The notes under the pieces were generated by a model, which worked only from the letters and a program-made list of their open reading frames with translations, had not been told where the DNA came from and ran no database searches. A program made the translations under genes and the position numbers. Source: an uncultured Hyphomicrobiales bacterium (GTDB taxonomy: Bacteria; Pseudomonadota; Alphaproteobacteria; Rhizobiales; Devosiaceae). Taken from it: a stretch of 64,000 bases of DNA. The number at the start of each line of letters is the position of its first letter. Within the stretch, counting starts at the first letter, position 1. Below, piece after piece: positions 44,032-52,199 of this stretch. Location of the stretch: positions 100,039 to 164,038 of the forward strand of contig CAIKKY010000010.1 in NCBI GenBank assembly GCA_903828145.1, given 5' to 3'.

Positions 44032-44724
44032 TCAGACCGAGACGAGCCGGAGGACGGTTTCGATATTGAAGGCGAGGCGCTCTTCAAGCGCTTCCTTGGC
44101 CATGAGATCGCGCTCAAACACCACCGATCCGGTGAACCGGTTGGTCAGGTAATAGTAGCCGATTGCTGCAATCGTGATGTTGAGCTGCACCGGGTCGATT
44201 CCTGTACGGAAGGCGCCGCTGGCGACGCCTCGGTCGAGAATGGCCGACACCATCGACACAAAGCGCCGGTTTGCCGCTTTCACCGATTCCGACTTCTGCA
44301 GATGTTTGCCGCGATGCAGATTTTCGCTGTTCACCAGCGTGATGAATTCCGGGTTCCGGATGTAGTAGGTCCAGGTGAACCGCACCAGACTTTCGAGGGC
44401 CGTGCGGGGGTCCAGGTGATCGAGATCGAGCTTCTGTTCGGCGGTTCGGATATCGAGATAGGCCTCTTCCAGCACGGTCTGGAACAGGCCGTCCTTGCTC
44501 TCGAAATAGTGGTAGATCATGCGCTTGTTGGCGCTGGCGCGCTCGGCGATCACATCGACGCGGGCGCCGCCAAGACCGTTGCGCGCAAATTCGCGCTTCG
44601 CGGCCGCAAGGATGCGCGCCTTGGTGGCTTCCGCGTCGCGAATCCTCGGCTTTTCAGGCTTTTTTTCAGTTTTGGTGCGTGTGGCGGCCACAGGCGGCGT
44701 TCCCGGCAACAGAGAAGAGACCAC
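44032..44724 (-). CDS. TetR-family transcriptional regulator
   Basis: 230-residue repressor-type regulator. The N-terminal HTH is canonical: ATKARILAAAKREFARNG, ARVDVIAERASANKRMIYHYFESKDGLF. A basic tail (about 30 residues) precedes it. The C-terminal ligand domain is helical and unassigned, though the HTH and length resemble regulators of acyl-CoA or sugar-acid catabolism. The start is GTG 44724 and somewhat uncertain. It sits between two divergent catabolic operons, each preceded by a similar dyad, so it is the natural candidate for the cluster's regulator. Confidence 0.9.
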   Translation of the reverse strand: MVSSLLPGTPPVAATRTKTEKKPEKPRIRDAEATKARILAAAKREFARNGLGGARVDVIAERASANKRMIYHYFESKDGLFQTVLEEAYLDIRTAEQKLDLDHLDPRTALESLVRFTWTYYIRNPEFITLVNSENLHRGKHLQKSESVKAANRRFVSMVSAILDRGVASGAFRTGIDPVQLNITIAAIGYYYLTNRFTGSVVFERDLMAKEALEERLAFNIETVLRLVSV

Positions 44725-44837
44725 ACCATCTATCCGGCTTTACCGGCACCCGTCAAAGCCGCTCTGCCACCCCCACGCCCAAAGCAATCGCGTCTCGGCC
44801 CAACAGGAGGGGGCTTGACTTCGGCGCAGCTAAAAAA

Positions 44838-44853
44838 GTAACCAGTTAGTGCG
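44838..44853. promoter_or_regulatory. Candidate TetR operator, site 2
   Basis: GTAACCAGTTAGTGCG, between the TetR gene and the ABC importer operon. A TTGACT hexamer (44815-44820) ends 17 bp upstream, so the site would cover the -10 region of the importer promoter. Confidence 0.6.
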
Positions 44854-44967
44854 TTAAGTCGGCGAACATGGTTCAGGGCGACTTCGAATTACGCCAGTGT
44901 CGAACGGGAGTATCGGCACAGATGACGCGACCAGCTCGGTGGTGCCGAGTGCATTTGGGAGGAACAA

Positions 44968-46080
44968 ATGTCCACCTTTATCAAGGACTTCATCGAAAAA
45001 GAGACCATCAGCCGCCGGAACTTTCTTCTGGCTTCGGCTGCCGGGTTGACCACGGCCGCGATCCCCGGCGTGTTTGGCGGCGGGGCCGCTCAGGCGGCGC
45101 TGACGGATCCGGCCATCGCATGGTCCTATCGCGACCGCGCCTCGGCCTACTGGAACTCCATCGTGTCGGGTGGCGAGGCTTTTGTGGAATCGATCGGCAA
45201 GCCGAAAGATTTCCTCGTCAATCTGATCAACGAAGGGTCGTCGGAAAAGTCGCTGGCCGATATCAAGGCCTTCCTGGCCAAGACCAACGGCAATTGCGCC
45301 ATCGCCTGCGATGCGAATGACAGCCCCAATGCCCGTCCGGTTGCAGAAGCCGTTCAGGCCGCTGGTGGCTATATTTCGACGATCTGGAACAAGACCGACG
45401 ATGCCCACCCGTGGGACTTCGGTGACAACTGGGTCAGCCACATGTCGTGGTCCGACGAGAAGCCGGCGGAACAGACTGCCCGCATCCTCATCGAAGCCAT
45501 GGGCGGCAAGGGCGGCATCGTTCACCTCGGTGGCATCGCGGCCAATAACCCGGCCGTCGAACGCCTGAATGGCCTCAAGAACGCCATCAAGGACTTCCCC
45601 GACGTTGAACTGCTCGACGCCCAGCCGGCCGATTGGGACACCCAGAAGGGCGCGGCACTCATGTCGCAGTTCCTCACCCGTTATGGCGACAAGATCAAAG
45701 GCGTGCATTGCGCCAATGACAACATCGCCTACGGCGTGATCGAGGCCCTGAAGGCCGAAGGCATCGAGGGCATGCCGATTGTCGCCTATGACGGCAACCC
45801 GGAAGCCGTGCAGATGGTGATGGATGGCCAGCTTCTCGCGACCGTGTTCACCAACCCGCATTGGGGTGGCGGCATCACCGCCGCGCTCGCCTACCACGCG
45901 GCAATCGGCAGCTTCAAGCCGTCTGAAGAACCCAAGGAACACCGCGAGTTCTACGGTCCGACGATCATGGTCACTGCCAAGGAAGCGGCCGACTTCAAGG
46001 CCAAGTATCTCGACAGTGTTCCGACCTACGACTGGACCGACCACTGGGGTCCGTCGAACGGTCAGATCCAGTACAAATAA
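44968..46080 (+). CDS. Sugar-type ABC transporter periplasmic substrate-binding protein (Tat-exported)
   Basis: 370-residue periplasmic binding protein of the ribose/galactose class (Peripla_BP_4). The N-terminus has a twin-arginine motif, SRRNFLLASAAG (Arg16-Arg17), and a hydrophobic region ending AQAA, so export is by Tat, which is uncommon for this class. Typical blocks are CDANDSPNARPVAEA, IVHLGGIAANNPAVERL, GVHCANDNIAYGVIEAL and IVAYDGNPEAVQMVMDGQL. An excellent AGGAGG-like site (GGGAGGAACAA) precedes the ATG. It is the first gene of the importer operon; the ligand is probably a sugar, polyol or glycoside. Confidence 0.92.
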   Translation: MSTFIKDFIEKETISRRNFLLASAAGLTTAAIPGVFGGGAAQAALTDPAIAWSYRDRASAYWNSIVSGGEAFVESIGKPKDFLVNLINEGSSEKSLADIKAFLAKTNGNCAIACDANDSPNARPVAEAVQAAGGYISTIWNKTDDAHPWDFGDNWVSHMSWSDEKPAEQTARILIEAMGGKGGIVHLGGIAANNPAVERLNGLKNAIKDFPDVELLDAQPADWDTQKGAALMSQFLTRYGDKIKGVHCANDNIAYGVIEALKAEGIEGMPIVAYDGNPEAVQMVMDGQLLATVFTNPHWGGGITAALAYHAAIGSFKPSEEPKEHREFYGPTIMVTAKEAADFKAKYLDSVPTYDWTDHWGPSNGQIQYK

Positions 46081-46151
46081 GCGTGCGGAGGCGGCCACCC
46101 TCGGGCGGTCGCCTCCCCATTCTGCCTTGGGTTTCGAGAGGCGATACAGCC

Positions 46152-47120
46152 ATGGCCAAGCGACTTCTGACCTATGAAAATGCCGTGCGATGGGCGCCTC
46201 TGCTGGTGCTTCTGGCACTCATGCTGCTGTTCACCGCCATCAACCCGGCTTTCCTCACCGAGCGGAACCTCGCGCGCATCGCCATCGCGGCGGCTCCGGC
46301 GCTGATGGTCGCCGTGGGCGTCACATTCATCATCATCATGGGGTCGATTGACCTGTCGATGGAAGGGTCCATTTCGCTGACGGCCGTCCTGTTCTGCTTT
46401 GCTTTCGTGCAATTCGGCGGAACACTGGCGGCCGGCGCATGGCTGGCCGTTCCCCTCATCCTGCTGGCTGGCGCGGGCATCGGCCTCGTCAATGGCCTGG
46501 TCCATGTGCGGCTGAGAATTCCGTCCTTTATGGCCAGTCTCGCCATCGGCTTTGTCTGTACCGGAGCGGCCATCCTCGTCACGGGCGGCGACATTGTGAA
46601 GATCGATGACGATGTGTTCCGTGCACTCCTCACCTGGCGAATCCTGGGCTTCCCGCTGATGGTTTATGTCGCGGCTCTGGGCGTGGTTGTCGCCTGGGTG
46701 ATCCTCTCGCACACCCGGTTCGGGCGTCACCTTTATGCGGTGGGTGGGGGCGAAGAACTGGCCCATGCCTCGGGCGTCAATGTTGGCCGCGTGCGGCTGG
46801 TTGGCTTCGTCCTCGCGGGCCTGTTTTATGCGGTGGCGGCCATTTTGCAGGTCGCCAAACTCGGTCAGGCCGAATCCGTGACGGGCGCCAATTTCATGTT
46901 CCTGTCCATCACCTCCACGGTTGTTGGCGGTGTGGCGCTGTGGGGCGGCATCGGCGGGGCCTGGAACACGCTCGTTGGTGTGCTCATCGTGTTTGTCATC
47001 AATAACGGCATGGTCGTCATCGGCCTGCCCGATTACGTGCAGAACGGCATGCTCGGCGTGCTCGTCATCATTGCGGTCATTCTCTCGACTGACCGACGCT
47101 CGATCAGCTTCGTGAAGTGA
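46152..47120 (+). CDS. Sugar ABC transporter permease (RbsC-like) 1
   Basis: 322-residue inner-membrane permease of the ribose/xylose (BPD_transp_2) family with about eight to ten TM helices. The family block GVTFIIIMGSIDLSMEGSISL and GRHLYAVGGGEELAHASGVNV (the EAA-like coupling loop region) are clear, as is VVGGVALWGGIGG. I use ATG 46152; the ORF start at 46083 would add residues from the leader. It lies 71 bp after the binding protein, and the ATPase gene follows after 7 bp. Confidence 0.93.
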   Translation: MAKRLLTYENAVRWAPLLVLLALMLLFTAINPAFLTERNLARIAIAAAPALMVAVGVTFIIIMGSIDLSMEGSISLTAVLFCFAFVQFGGTLAAGAWLAVPLILLAGAGIGLVNGLVHVRLRIPSFMASLAIGFVCTGAAILVTGGDIVKIDDDVFRALLTWRILGFPLMVYVAALGVVVAWVILSHTRFGRHLYAVGGGEELAHASGVNVGRVRLVGFVLAGLFYAVAAILQVAKLGQAESVTGANFMFLSITSTVVGGVALWGGIGGAWNTLVGVLIVFVINNGMVVIGLPDYVQNGMLGVLVIIAVILSTDRRSISFVK

Positions 47121-47127
47121 GGTCGCC

Positions 47128-48633
47128 GTGTACGAGCTCAAGGGTATCGACAAAAAATTCGGCGGCGTGCACGCGTTGAAGCATGTGGATTTCCATGTGA
47201 AGCGCGGCGAGATCGTTGGCCTCGTCGGCGAAAATGGCGCCGGTAAATCCACCTTGATGAAAGTCATCTACGGCGCCTACCAGCCCGATAGCGGCCAGAT
47301 CCTTATGGATGGCAAGCCGGTCCGCTTTGCCAACCCGCGCCAGGCGATGGACCAGGGCATCGGCATGGTGTTCCAGGAACAGTCGCTGATCCCCAACCTG
47401 AGCGTCATGGAGAATATCTTTCTCGGCAACGAGAAGCAGTTTACCCGCGCCGGCCTCTTCGACTGGGCAAAAATGGCCGAGGCTGCGCGGCACCAGCTCG
47501 CCAAGGTGCGGCTCGATGTGGATCCGCGCGCGCCGACCTCGGGGCTGTCTTTCGCCCAGCGTCAACTCGTTGAACTGGCTAAGGTTCTGACTCTTGAGGA
47601 GCGGATTGAGGGCGATCTGGTCATCCTCCTCGATGAACCGACATCCGTGCTGTCCGAGGATGAGGTCAAGCTGCTGTTCAAGCTGGTGCGCGAGCTGACC
47701 AACCGCGCCTCCTTCATCTTTGTCAGCCACCGCATGGACGAGGTGATGGAGCTTAGCGACCGCATCTATGTGATGAAGGATGGAGCCGTCGTGGACGTGG
47801 TGGCCCGCGGCCAAAGCACGGTCGAGGCGATCCAGCACACCATGGTCGGGCGCAGCATCGATAACGAATATTACCGCGAGACGCGCCAGAAGCCGTTCGA
47901 CCCCAAGACGCGCCTCGTCGAACTGGACCGGGTAAGCCTGCCGGGGCGGATCAAGGACGTGTCGCTGACGCTGCATGCCGGCGAGGTTCTGTGTCTTGTC
48001 GGCACCGAGGGGTCGGGCCGTGAAGCCATCATGCGGACGGTGTTCGGCATGCTGAGCCCCCTCTCCGGATCGGTGCGCCTGAAGGGCGAACCCGTGCAAC
48101 GCCCCACCCCGCGCCATGCGGTAGAGCGGGGCGTCGGCTATGTCCCGCGCGAGCGCAAGGTTGAAGGCATCGTCGCGGGCATGACCATTTATGAAAACAT
48201 GACGCTCTCGCAGATGGGGCGCTACGCGACCGCTGGCGTCCTTGGTACGGGCGCCGAACGTCGTCTGGCCCGCGACTGGATCAAGCGCATGTCCATCAAG
48301 GCGCCGTCGGAAAATGCTGATTGCGGCAATCTGTCGGGCGGCAACCAGCAAAAGGTTGTGCTGTCGAAATGGCGCTCCGGTGGCTCCGACATCATGCTCC
48401 TCGACCACCCGACACGGGGCCTCGACATCGGGGCAAAACAGGACGTGTACACCATGGTGCGCGACATGAGTGACGACGGGGTGGGGATCATTCTCGCCGC
48501 CGATACACTGGAGGAGGCGATCGGCCTGAGCCACACGATCATCGTGCTCAAGGACGGCGCGGTGCAAAAAACCTTCGACTGTACACCGGGGCGAAAGCCC
48601 ACGATGTACGATCTCCTCCACGCCATGCTTTGA
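47128..48633 (+). CDS. Sugar ABC transporter ATP-binding protein (RbsA-like, two NBDs)
   Basis: 501-residue fused tandem ATPase. NBD1 has Walker A GENGAGKST, signature-like LSFAQRQLVELAKV and Walker B VILLDEPTS. NBD2 has the weak Walker A GTEGSGREA typical of the class, signature LSGGNQQKVVLSKW and Walker B IMLLDHPTRGLDIG, in which His replaces the usual catalytic Glu. Only one site is therefore expected to hydrolyse ATP efficiently. The start is GTG 47128, preceded by GTGAGGTCGCC. It powers the permease pair encoded on either side. Confidence 0.93.
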   Translation: MYELKGIDKKFGGVHALKHVDFHVKRGEIVGLVGENGAGKSTLMKVIYGAYQPDSGQILMDGKPVRFANPRQAMDQGIGMVFQEQSLIPNLSVMENIFLGNEKQFTRAGLFDWAKMAEAARHQLAKVRLDVDPRAPTSGLSFAQRQLVELAKVLTLEERIEGDLVILLDEPTSVLSEDEVKLLFKLVRELTNRASFIFVSHRMDEVMELSDRIYVMKDGAVVDVVARGQSTVEAIQHTMVGRSIDNEYYRETRQKPFDPKTRLVELDRVSLPGRIKDVSLTLHAGEVLCLVGTEGSGREAIMRTVFGMLSPLSGSVRLKGEPVQRPTPRHAVERGVGYVPRERKVEGIVAGMTIYENMTLSQMGRYATAGVLGTGAERRLARDWIKRMSIKAPSENADCGNLSGGNQQKVVLSKWRSGGSDIMLLDHPTRGLDIGAKQDVYTMVRDMSDDGVGIILAADTLEEAIGLSHTIIVLKDGAVQKTFDCTPGRKPTMYDLLHAML

Positions 48634-48641
48634 GGCGCACA

Positions 48642-49583
48642 ATGACCTTCCAGCGCCTGAAATCGCATCTGCCCTGGATCACGCTGCTTGTGCTCGTGGC
48701 CGTTGTCGGTGCGGTCGATCCCACCTTTTTGCGGCCCGTCAACCTGCTCGGCCTCGCCGGTGATATCGTGCCCCTGTTTATCATGGCACTGGGGCTGACA
48801 TTCGCCATCTACATTGGCGGCATCGATCTGTCCGCGCAGTCCATGGCCAATATGATTACGGTTATGGCCTCGCTCTATCTCAGCAGTCTGGGGCTGTGGG
48901 TCGCACCGCTCTGCATTGCAGTCGGGTTTCTGCTCGGCACGGTTTCGGGCTATTTCACCACCCGGCAGTTCGTGCCCTCGTTCATCTCCACGCTGGCGGT
49001 GGGCGGGGTGTGTTTCTCCATGGCCCAATGGCTTTCTGGCAACCGGGCGCTCAACATGGATGCGACGCAGCGCGATGCGCTGTTCGGCTGGATGATCGGC
49101 CGTACCGGCATCATTCCCAACGAGCTGTTTATTGCCGTGGGCCTGCTGGCCATTTGCCTGTTCATTGAGCGGCGGACGACACTGGGCCGCGCCCTAAAGG
49201 CTGTTGGCGCGGGCGAACTCGCCGCCGCTGCCTCCGGGCTCAATGTGGGGCGCTTCAAAATTCTTGCGTTTGCGATTTCCGGCGCTCTGGCCGCCGTGGC
49301 GGGCCTGCTGTTCTCGGTCAAGCTGTCGGGCGGCGCGCCAACCATTGCCAATGGGTTTCTGCTGCCGGCCATCGTGGCCGTGCTGGTGGGCGGTACGCCC
49401 CTCACGGGTGGCGTCGGCGGCGTGCTGAATACGGCCATCGGCACACTGATCGTCGCCGTTATCCGCTCGTCCATGCTGTATTTCGGCATTGAGGCGACAC
49501 AACAGCAGATGGTGTTCGGGCTCGTTCTGATCGTGGCCATTGCGCTGACGATCGACCGCTCCAAACTGCGCCTTGTGAAATGA
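48642..49583 (+). CDS. Sugar ABC transporter permease (RbsC-like) 2
   Basis: 313-residue permease of the same family as the first: LGLTFAIYIGGIDLSAQSMANMI and GRALKAVGAGELAAAASGLNV are the matching blocks. Two different permease genes imply a heterodimeric channel. I start it at ATG 48642 with GAGG eight bases upstream, eight bases after the ATPase stop; the track's TTG at 48630 is inside the ATPase gene. The alcohol dehydrogenase gene begins 8 bp after the stop. Confidence 0.92.
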   Translation: MTFQRLKSHLPWITLLVLVAVVGAVDPTFLRPVNLLGLAGDIVPLFIMALGLTFAIYIGGIDLSAQSMANMITVMASLYLSSLGLWVAPLCIAVGFLLGTVSGYFTTRQFVPSFISTLAVGGVCFSMAQWLSGNRALNMDATQRDALFGWMIGRTGIIPNELFIAVGLLAICLFIERRTTLGRALKAVGAGELAAAASGLNVGRFKILAFAISGALAAVAGLLFSVKLSGGAPTIANGFLLPAIVAVLVGGTPLTGGVGGVLNTAIGTLIVAVIRSSMLYFGIEATQQQMVFGLVLIVAIALTIDRSKLRLVK

Positions 49584-49591
49584 GGAATGCC

Positions 49592-50623
49592 ATGTCGCTG
49601 ATGCGTGCTGCCGTTCTCGTCGAGCCAAGGCGGTTCGAGCTGCAGACGGTCGCCATCCCCGAGATCGGTCCGGACGAGGTGCTGGTTCGGGTGGATCGCA
49701 CCGGCATCTGCGGCACGGACATTCACATCTACAATGGTCACTATGCGGCCGACCGGCTGCCCATGGTGCCCGGTCACGAGTTCTGCGGCACAATTGCCGC
49801 CCTGGGCCGCGATGTCCGCCACCTTGCGGAGGGGCAGACCTGCGTCGTCGATATCAATATCGGGTGCGGCACCTGCTACTGGTGCCGCCGCAACGAAATT
49901 CTCAACTGCCCCACCATGGTTCAGGTGGGCATTGGCCGCAACGGCGCGTTTGCCGATTATGTCGCCGTCCCGGCTCGGCTCGTCATTCCAGCGCCAGCCG
50001 ATGTGCCGCCTGAAGTTCTGGCGCTGGTCGAGCCGGTGTCCTGCGTCGTGCGGGCGGCCCGCAAGGCTGAAATCCGCATGGGGCAATCCGTTGTGGTGCT
50101 TGGGGCCGGCCCCATTGGTAACCTGCATGTGCAACTGCTGCGGCTCCTCGGCGCTGCGCCCATCCTTGTGGCTGACCTCTCCGAGGCCCGCTGCCAGATG
50201 GCGCTGGAGGCCGGCGCGGACAGGGCGGTGAGTGATCCCGCCCAACTCCGTGCCGAAGTCCTTCGGGCAACCGGCGGACGCGGTGCCGATGTGGTCATTG
50301 AAAGTGTGGGCAATGCCCGGCTCTATGCGCTGGCCTTTGAGCTGATCCGCAAAGGGGGCCATGTGGCGTTCTTCGGTCTGACCGGGGCAGGTGAGACCGT
50401 GCCGGTTGATATCTTGCGGACCATCCTCGAAGAAAACAGCCTCAAGGGCTCGGTGGCCGGGATGGGTGAGGATATGCACGATGCGCTCACGCTGTTGAGC
50501 CACAAGCGGTTCAGAACGGCGGCATTCACCCGCGCCAGCTATCCGCTGGACCGGATCGGCGAAGCGTTTGCGACGCTGGCCGAGCGCCCCGGCGATCTCA
50601 AAACACAGATCCTGATGCACTGA
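49592..50623 (+). CDS. Zinc-dependent alcohol/polyol dehydrogenase (MDR family)
   Basis: 343-residue medium-chain dehydrogenase. The catalytic Zn ligands are in TGICGTDIH and PGHEFCG; the structural Zn loop GCGTCYWCRRNEILNC has all four Cys. The Rossmann motif is VVLGAGPIGNLHVQ, and ADLSEAR suggests NAD as cofactor. The layout resembles sorbitol/L-idonate/threonine dehydrogenases, so a polyol or secondary alcohol is likely. ATG 49592 (GAGGA five bases upstream) is preferred to the coupled ATG at 49580. It shares the importer transcript, so the imported compound is probably its substrate or gives rise to it. Confidence 0.9.
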   Translation: MSLMRAAVLVEPRRFELQTVAIPEIGPDEVLVRVDRTGICGTDIHIYNGHYAADRLPMVPGHEFCGTIAALGRDVRHLAEGQTCVVDINIGCGTCYWCRRNEILNCPTMVQVGIGRNGAFADYVAVPARLVIPAPADVPPEVLALVEPVSCVVRAARKAEIRMGQSVVVLGAGPIGNLHVQLLRLLGAAPILVADLSEARCQMALEAGADRAVSDPAQLRAEVLRATGGRGADVVIESVGNARLYALAFELIRKGGHVAFFGLTGAGETVPVDILRTILEENSLKGSVAGMGEDMHDALTLLSHKRFRTAAFTRASYPLDRIGEAFATLAERPGDLKTQILMH

Positions 50624-50702
50624 TCCCTTTCGGTGCGGCTTTTTGCGCGGCTGACTTGCCAAGGCGTGCCATTCGGATTGAACTGACCCCAGGGAGGGCT
50701 CG

Positions 50703-52199
50703 ATGAAAGACAGCACAACACTGATGGCTATGCCGCAGGCGCCGCGTGATTTCGGTTTCTGGAGAGATGGAAAGTGGGTCCGGGGACGCGAAAAGGCCGA
50801 GCGCCGTTCGCCCGCCCACGGACTTCCGGTCACGCTGACGGAAAAATGCACCCTTGAGGATCTCGACGACACCGTGGCCGTAGCCCGGCGCGCCTTCGAG
50901 GATCGCCGCTGGTCCGGCCTGTCGGGCGCAGCGCGGGGCACTGTGCTGTTGCGCACCGCCGACCTGTTGCGCCGCCGCCGCGATGAAATCGCCTATTGGG
51001 AAGTGCTGGAAAACGGCAAGGCCATCACCCAGGCCCGAGGCGAAATCGACCATTGCATTGCCTGTTTCGAGACAGCCGCCGGCGCGGCGCGGCTCCTGCA
51101 TGGCGATAGTTTCAATTCGCTGGGAGACGCCCTGTTTGGCATGGTGCTGCGCGAACCGGTGGGCGTTGTCGGTCTGATTACGCCTTGGAACTTCCCCTTT
51201 CTCATCCTGTGTGAGCGGGTGCCCTTCATCCTCGCCTCGGGCTGCACGCTGGTCGTGAAGCCGTCTGAGGTCACAAGCGCCACGACCCTCATTCTGGGCG
51301 AAATCCTCACTGAGGCCGGTCTGCCGGATGGCGTCTATAATGTGGTGACCGGGCCGGGCCGGACCATCGGCCAGGCGCTCACCGCCCATCCCGATGTGGA
51401 CATGCTGTCCTTTACCGGGTCAACGGCCGTGGGCCGATCCTGCGTGCATGCGGCAGCGGATTCCAATTTCAAGAAGCTCGGCCTTGAACTGGGCGGCAAG
51501 AACCCGATCATTGTGTTTGCCGATTCCGACCTTGAAGACGCCGCCGACGGCGCCGCCTTTGGTGTCAGTTTCAATAGCGGGCAGTGCTGCGTGTCCTCAA
51601 GTCGCCTGATCGTCGAGCGGTCCGTGGCGGCCGAGTTTGAAAAGCTGCTCGCCGATAAGATGAAAAAGATCGTCGTCGGCGATCCGCTCGATCCGGCAAC
51701 CCAGATTGGTGCCATCACCACCAACGCCCAGTTCGATACGATTTTCGGCTTTATCGAACGCGGCCAGGCCGAAGGGGCAACGGTCGTTACCGGGGGCAAG
51801 GTGCTGGATTTCGGCCGTGGCCAGTATATCGAGCCCACGCTGTTCTCCGGTGTTACCCGCAACATGGCCATCGCCCGCGATGAAATCTTCGGGCCCGTCC
51901 TCTCCTCCTTCCATTTTGATACCGTGGATGAGGCAATCGAGATCGCCAATGATACGGTTTATGGTCTGGCTGCGAGCCTGTGGACCAAGAATATCGACAA
52001 GGCCCTGACCGTGACACGGCGGGTGCGGGCCGGACGCTTCTGGGTCAATACCATCATGGCGGGTGGGCCGGAAATGCCGCTCGGCGGGTTCAAGCAATCC
52101 GGTTGGGGCCGCGAGACCGGCCTGTATGGCGTCGAAGAATACACCCAGGTGAAATCGGTCCACATCGAGATCGGCAAACGTTCGCACTGGGTGAGCTGA
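50703..52199 (+). CDS. NAD(P)-dependent aldehyde dehydrogenase
   Basis: 498-residue ALDH. Family blocks are VVGLITPWNFPF, KPSEVTSATTL, FTGSTAVGRS, the Glu base in LELGGKNP and the nucleophilic Cys in FNSGQCCVSSSR. It oxidises an aldehyde to the acid, probably the product of the preceding alcohol dehydrogenase or the following GMC oxidase. A good CAGGGAGGG site precedes ATG 50703. The 79-bp gap after the alcohol dehydrogenase gene shows no operator-like site, so it is likely cotranscribed; its stop shares a base with the GMC start (TGATG). Confidence 0.94.
   Translation: MKDSTTLMAMPQAPRDFGFWRDGKWVRGREKAERRSPAHGLPVTLTEKCTLEDLDDTVAVARRAFEDRRWSGLSGAARGTVLLRTADLLRRRRDEIAYWEVLENGKAITQARGEIDHCIACFETAAGAARLLHGDSFNSLGDALFGMVLREPVGVVGLITPWNFPFLILCERVPFILASGCTLVVKPSEVTSATTLILGEILTEAGLPDGVYNVVTGPGRTIGQALTAHPDVDMLSFTGSTAVGRSCVHAAADSNFKKLGLELGGKNPIIVFADSDLEDAADGAAFGVSFNSGQCCVSSSRLIVERSVAAEFEKLLADKMKKIVVGDPLDPATQIGAITTNAQFDTIFGFIERGQAEGATVVTGGKVLDFGRGQYIEPTLFSGVTRNMAIARDEIFGPVLSSFHFDTVDEAIEIANDTVYGLAASLWTKNIDKALTVTRRVRAGRFWVNTIMAGGPEMPLGGFKQSGWGRETGLYGVEEYTQVKSVHIEIGKRSHWVS

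Noticed and set aside
48950-50956. 668-residue minus-strand ORF opposite the second permease and alcohol dehydrogenase genes
   Set aside because: It is the reverse complement of well-supported genes with no domain features of its own.
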